12,248 nt of DNA from Acephala macrosclerotiorum (Eukaryota > Ascomycota > Leotiomycetes > Helotiales > Mollisiaceae): positions 1-12,248 of the forward strand of contig MU119937.1 of assembly GCA_014904845.1 (NCBI GenBank). The letters run 5' to 3'. Positions within the stretch are counted from its first letter, which is position 1. The number at the start of each line of letters is the position of its first letter. The translations under genes and the position numbers were made by a program. Positions 9,825-12,248 of this stretch are shown piece by piece. The notes under the pieces were generated by a model, which had not been told where the DNA came from, did not search any database, and saw only the letters and a program-made list of their open reading frames with translations.

Positions 9825-9997
9825 TATTAATATAATATTATATAAATATTATATATTATATTAAATTATACGAGATTAATATTATTTTAATATATTTTTT
9901 AAATTTAAAATTTATTTTTTAAAAAAATTAATCGATATAATTAATACGTATATTAAAATTTAAAAAAAGTTTTATATACGTTTAAATAATTTATTAA
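9825..9997 (+). repeat. Direct repeat copy B (possible 3' LTR)
   Basis: This is the second copy of the repeat at 3475-3647, at a constant offset of 6,350 bp. It keeps CpG at 9871, 9933 and 9947 where copy A has TG, AA and TT, while copy A keeps a CpG at 3517 where this copy has TA. Both keep the CpG in TATACGTTTAAA (3629 and 9979). The start of the copy, 9827-9864, contains a 12-bp perfect inverted repeat (TTAATATAATAT and its complement), which is only imperfect in copy A. In DNA of this composition such an inverted repeat can be chance, but the 150-bp match to copy A cannot. Confidence 0.8.
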
Positions 9998-10547
9998 TAA
10001 TACGATATTTTTAATATAATATTAATAAAACGATTTTAAACGTTTTAAACGTAAAATTTATTATTTTAATTTAAATTGATTTAATAAATTTAATAATAAT
10101 TTTATAATCGATTTAATTATATTTTAAAAAATTAAATTTATTATTATTAAAAAACGAAAATTAAAATTTAAAAATATAAATAAAATACTATTAATTATAA
10201 ATAGTTTTAAATCGTATATAAATATTTTTATATATAATTATAATTTAATATATACAAATTTTATTATAAAAAATAATTAATTAAATAATTTGATTTAAAA
10301 TTTTAAAATTTATAATATTTAATATAAATAAATTTTTTTAAATTTAAAACGAATAAAATATTAATAAATTATATATTTTAAAAATCGAATATATAATATT
10401 TATTAAAATATTTAATATAATATTAATAAATATTTTAAAATTTAAAATAATAAATAATAATATTAATAATAATAAATTAATTTTTATTTACGTTTTTAAA
10501 TTTTTAAATTTCTTTTTAAAATATATTATTTAAATTATTATAAAACG

Positions 10548-10736
10548 TAAAAAAATATAATAAATAATTAAAAAAAAAAATTTAATATATTTATTAATTA
10601 TATATATTATAAATAAAATTATAATTAATTTTTAAATTTTTAATTTTAATATTAAAAATTTAATTATTAATTAAATATTATAAAAATTTAAAAAATATAT
10701 AATATAAATAATATTATATATATTAATAATTTTTTT
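10548..10736. other. 189-bp run without G or C
   Basis: Between the CpG at 10546-10547 and the one at 10737-10738 every base is A or T. It marks the start of the CpG-poor right end. Confidence 0.85.
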
Positions 10737-11602
10737 CGATTTTAAAATAAAATAAAATAATATTTTATAATAATATTTATACATTATTTAAAATATTATA
10801 TAAATTAAAATAATTATTTTATTTTTAATAAAAAGTTTTATAAAAAGTTTTTTTTAAAAATTATTAAAAAAATCAATTAATAAAATTTATAAAAATTAAT
10901 TTTTTTCAAATTAATATAATATAAATAATTATAATATTTATTTATAATTATTTATTTAATAATAATTTTTAATAATAAAATAATTTAATTATATTAAATA
11001 TTTTATAAATTTAAATATAATTATAAAAGAAATTATAAAAAAAATAAAATTAATTAAAAAAATAAATATATTATAATTATATATTATTTTATTTAATAAA
11101 AAATTAAATTAATAAACGTATTTTCTTTATTTTAATAATTAAATAAATAAATAATATATTAATTATTAATTATTTATATATTATTTAATTTAATTTAAAT
11201 TATTATATAATTTTTAAATTAATAATCGTATTATAATCGTATGATATATATAATTAAATTATATAAAAAATTATATATCGTAAATAAATTTTTTAATAAA
11301 ACGAATTAAAATTATAAATTTTATAATTGTTTTAAATTATTTTGAAATTTATATAAAATCGTTAAACTATAAAAAATAATAAAAATAAATATAAATAAAA
11401 ATCGTATATTTATATTAATAATTTTATTATTAATATATAAAAATTTAAAAAAATTTAAAATTATAAAAAAAATTTTTATATTAATAAACTATTATAATTT
11501 TTAATATATATATTTTTTTATTATTAAAAAAATAATATTAATAATAAATTTTATTTAATTTTAATTTTAAATATATATTAAATTATTTTTTTATAATAAA
11601 CG

Positions 11603-11834
11603 TATTTTTATATTTTAATAATATTTAATTTATTATTTTAATAAATATATTAAAATTATATATTAATAATTATATTTTTATTATTATAATATAAAAATAT
11701 TTTAATAAAATTATATATATAATTAATAATAATATTTAAATTTAATAAATTTAATAATTATAAATTATTTTAAAATTAATATAAAATATTAAATAAATAT
11801 TAAAAAAAAAAATTTATAATTTTTTTTTAAAATT
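11603..11834. other. 232-bp run without G or C
   Basis: Between the CpG at 11601-11602 and the isolated C at 11835 every base is A or T. It is the longest such run I found. Nothing periodic beyond general AT sequence is visible inside it. Confidence 0.85.
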
Positions 11835-12248
11835 CAATTATTAAAAAATAATAATAATATTAAAAAATAAAATATTTATAAAAAATTTATTTAAAAAAAT
11901 ATAAATAAATTTTTGTTTAATTTTTATTATTCGATTATTATTTTAAACTTTTTTAAATATTAAATTATTAAATATATAATATTAATAATTTATTATTTAT
12001 TTTAATATTTTTAATAAATTATATTAAATATTTTTTTAAATTTAATTTGTTTAAATTTTTAAAAATTATTCGATTTAAATTATATATATTTAATATATAT
12101 AATTTAATTTAATATTATTATAATTAAAAAAAATATATAATAATTAATATAATTATTATATAAAATAATATAAAAAAATTATAAAAAATAAAAATATAAA
12201 TAAAAGTATAAAAAATTTTAAAATTTTAAAATATATTAAATAATATAT

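Larger units (their letters stand above)
3475..9997. mobile_element. Candidate RIP-degraded LTR retrotransposon relic
   Basis: Two direct repeats of about 160-170 bp in the same orientation enclose about 6.2 kb, for a total of about 6.5 kb. This is in the usual size range of fungal Gypsy or Copia elements, although the repeats are short for LTRs. No gag, protease, reverse transcriptase or integrase motif survives. A primer binding site, polypurine tract and target-site duplication cannot be recognised because C and G have been removed. Weak support for a plus-strand sense direction comes from the A-skew at about 5280-5760, since retroelement sense strands are often A-rich. Alternatives are two independent insertions of a short element or solo LTR, or a segmental duplication whose middle is unrelated. 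The direct repeat is seen; the element identity is inference. Confidence 0.35.
1..12248. other. RIP-like AT-rich isochore, gene-free
   Basis: Seen: the whole window is about 95% A+T. The remaining G and C lie mostly in CpG, and CC or GG is almost absent. Both strands are equally affected, and stop codons fill every frame. Known: fungal repeat-induced point mutation converts C to T in duplicated DNA on both strands, with a strong preference for CpA, and turns transposon clusters into gene-free AT-rich blocks that are typically H3K9-methylated heterochromatin and often form centromeres in filamentous ascomycetes. Inference: this is such a block. Plasmodium centromeres, yeast mitochondrial spacers or anaerobic gut fungus intergenic DNA would also be AT-rich, but none is expected to keep G and C almost only as CpG. 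Confidence is high for the compositional description and moderate for the RIP origin. Confidence 0.7.
9998..12248. other. Right gene-free flank, nearly pure A/T
   Basis: No gene, RNA or regulatory site is visible. Up to about 10,547 the CpG frequency resembles the left part of the window, with a small cluster ACGATTTTAAACGTTTTAAACG at roughly 10,030-10,051. Beyond that point even CpG is rare. In 11641-12060 I count only six G/C bases in 420 (1.4%), one CpG and four isolated bases. Two long runs without G or C are listed separately. The window ends in this material with no sign of a boundary to genic DNA. Confidence 0.6.

Noticed and set aside
1..12248. Bisulfite- or enzyme-converted sequence entered by mistake, since only CpG cytosines remain
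   Set aside because: Conversion acts on each strand separately, so a converted strand would still carry normal numbers of G outside CpG. Here G is lost as completely as C.
1..12248. Mitochondrial, Plasmodium or anaerobic-fungus intergenic DNA
   Set aside because: These can reach similar A+T, but their remaining G/C is not expected to be confined to CpG, and yeast mitochondrial spacers would show GC clusters. Not fully excluded without flanking genes.

Overview
The window is 12,248 bases of extremely AT-rich DNA, about 95% A+T by eye. I find no gene in it that I can support: no credible protein-coding gene, tRNA, rRNA or CRISPR array. Stop codons (mostly TAA) crowd all six frames. The longest ATG-started frame (complement of 254-451) encodes only residues that come from A/T codons, and I reject it.

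The most informative property is the context of the remaining G and C. Most of them sit in CpG. In 6841-7140, for example, I count 33 G or C bases, and 32 of them are in 16 CpG dinucleotides. CpC/GpG is essentially absent; the only case I found is near 8247-8248. The two strands look alike. C has been replaced by T on both strands nearly everywhere except before G. Methyl-CpG decay would remove CpG first, so this is the reverse of that pattern. It fits exhaustive repeat-induced point mutation (RIP), the fungal premeiotic process that changes C to T in duplicated DNA with a strong CpA preference. The best guess is an AT-rich heterochromatic block, perhaps a centromere core or pericentromere, of a RIP-competent filamentous ascomycete. 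The organism and the centromere role are inference; the CpG bias is directly visible.

Layout. Bases 1-3474 are gene-free and hold small tandem repeats (2132-2179, 2577-2595, 2875-2918, 3317-3344), a perfect 32-bp palindrome (2058-2089) and a hairpin (2816-2847). A direct repeat of about 160-170 bp occurs at 3475-3647 and again at 9825-9997, offset by exactly 6,350 bp and about 92% identical over 150 ungapped columns. This makes 3475-9997 a candidate RIP-destroyed LTR retrotransposon of about 6.5 kb, although the copies could also be two independent dispersed repeats. Between them lie an island of unusually many non-CpG G/C bases (3883-3969), a nine-unit 15-bp minisatellite (4474-4608), an A-skewed tract (about 5280-5760), a CpG-dense block (6871-7142) and a palindrome-rich patch (9115-9245).

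From about 10,548 rightward even CpG becomes rare. Runs of 189 bp and 232 bp contain no G or C at all. This suggests a second sequence layer with a different origin, age or mutation load.

No genes work together here. The window reads as a graveyard of repeats. Its possible present roles are structural (heterochromatin, DNA methylation target, centromere) and cannot be shown from sequence alone.
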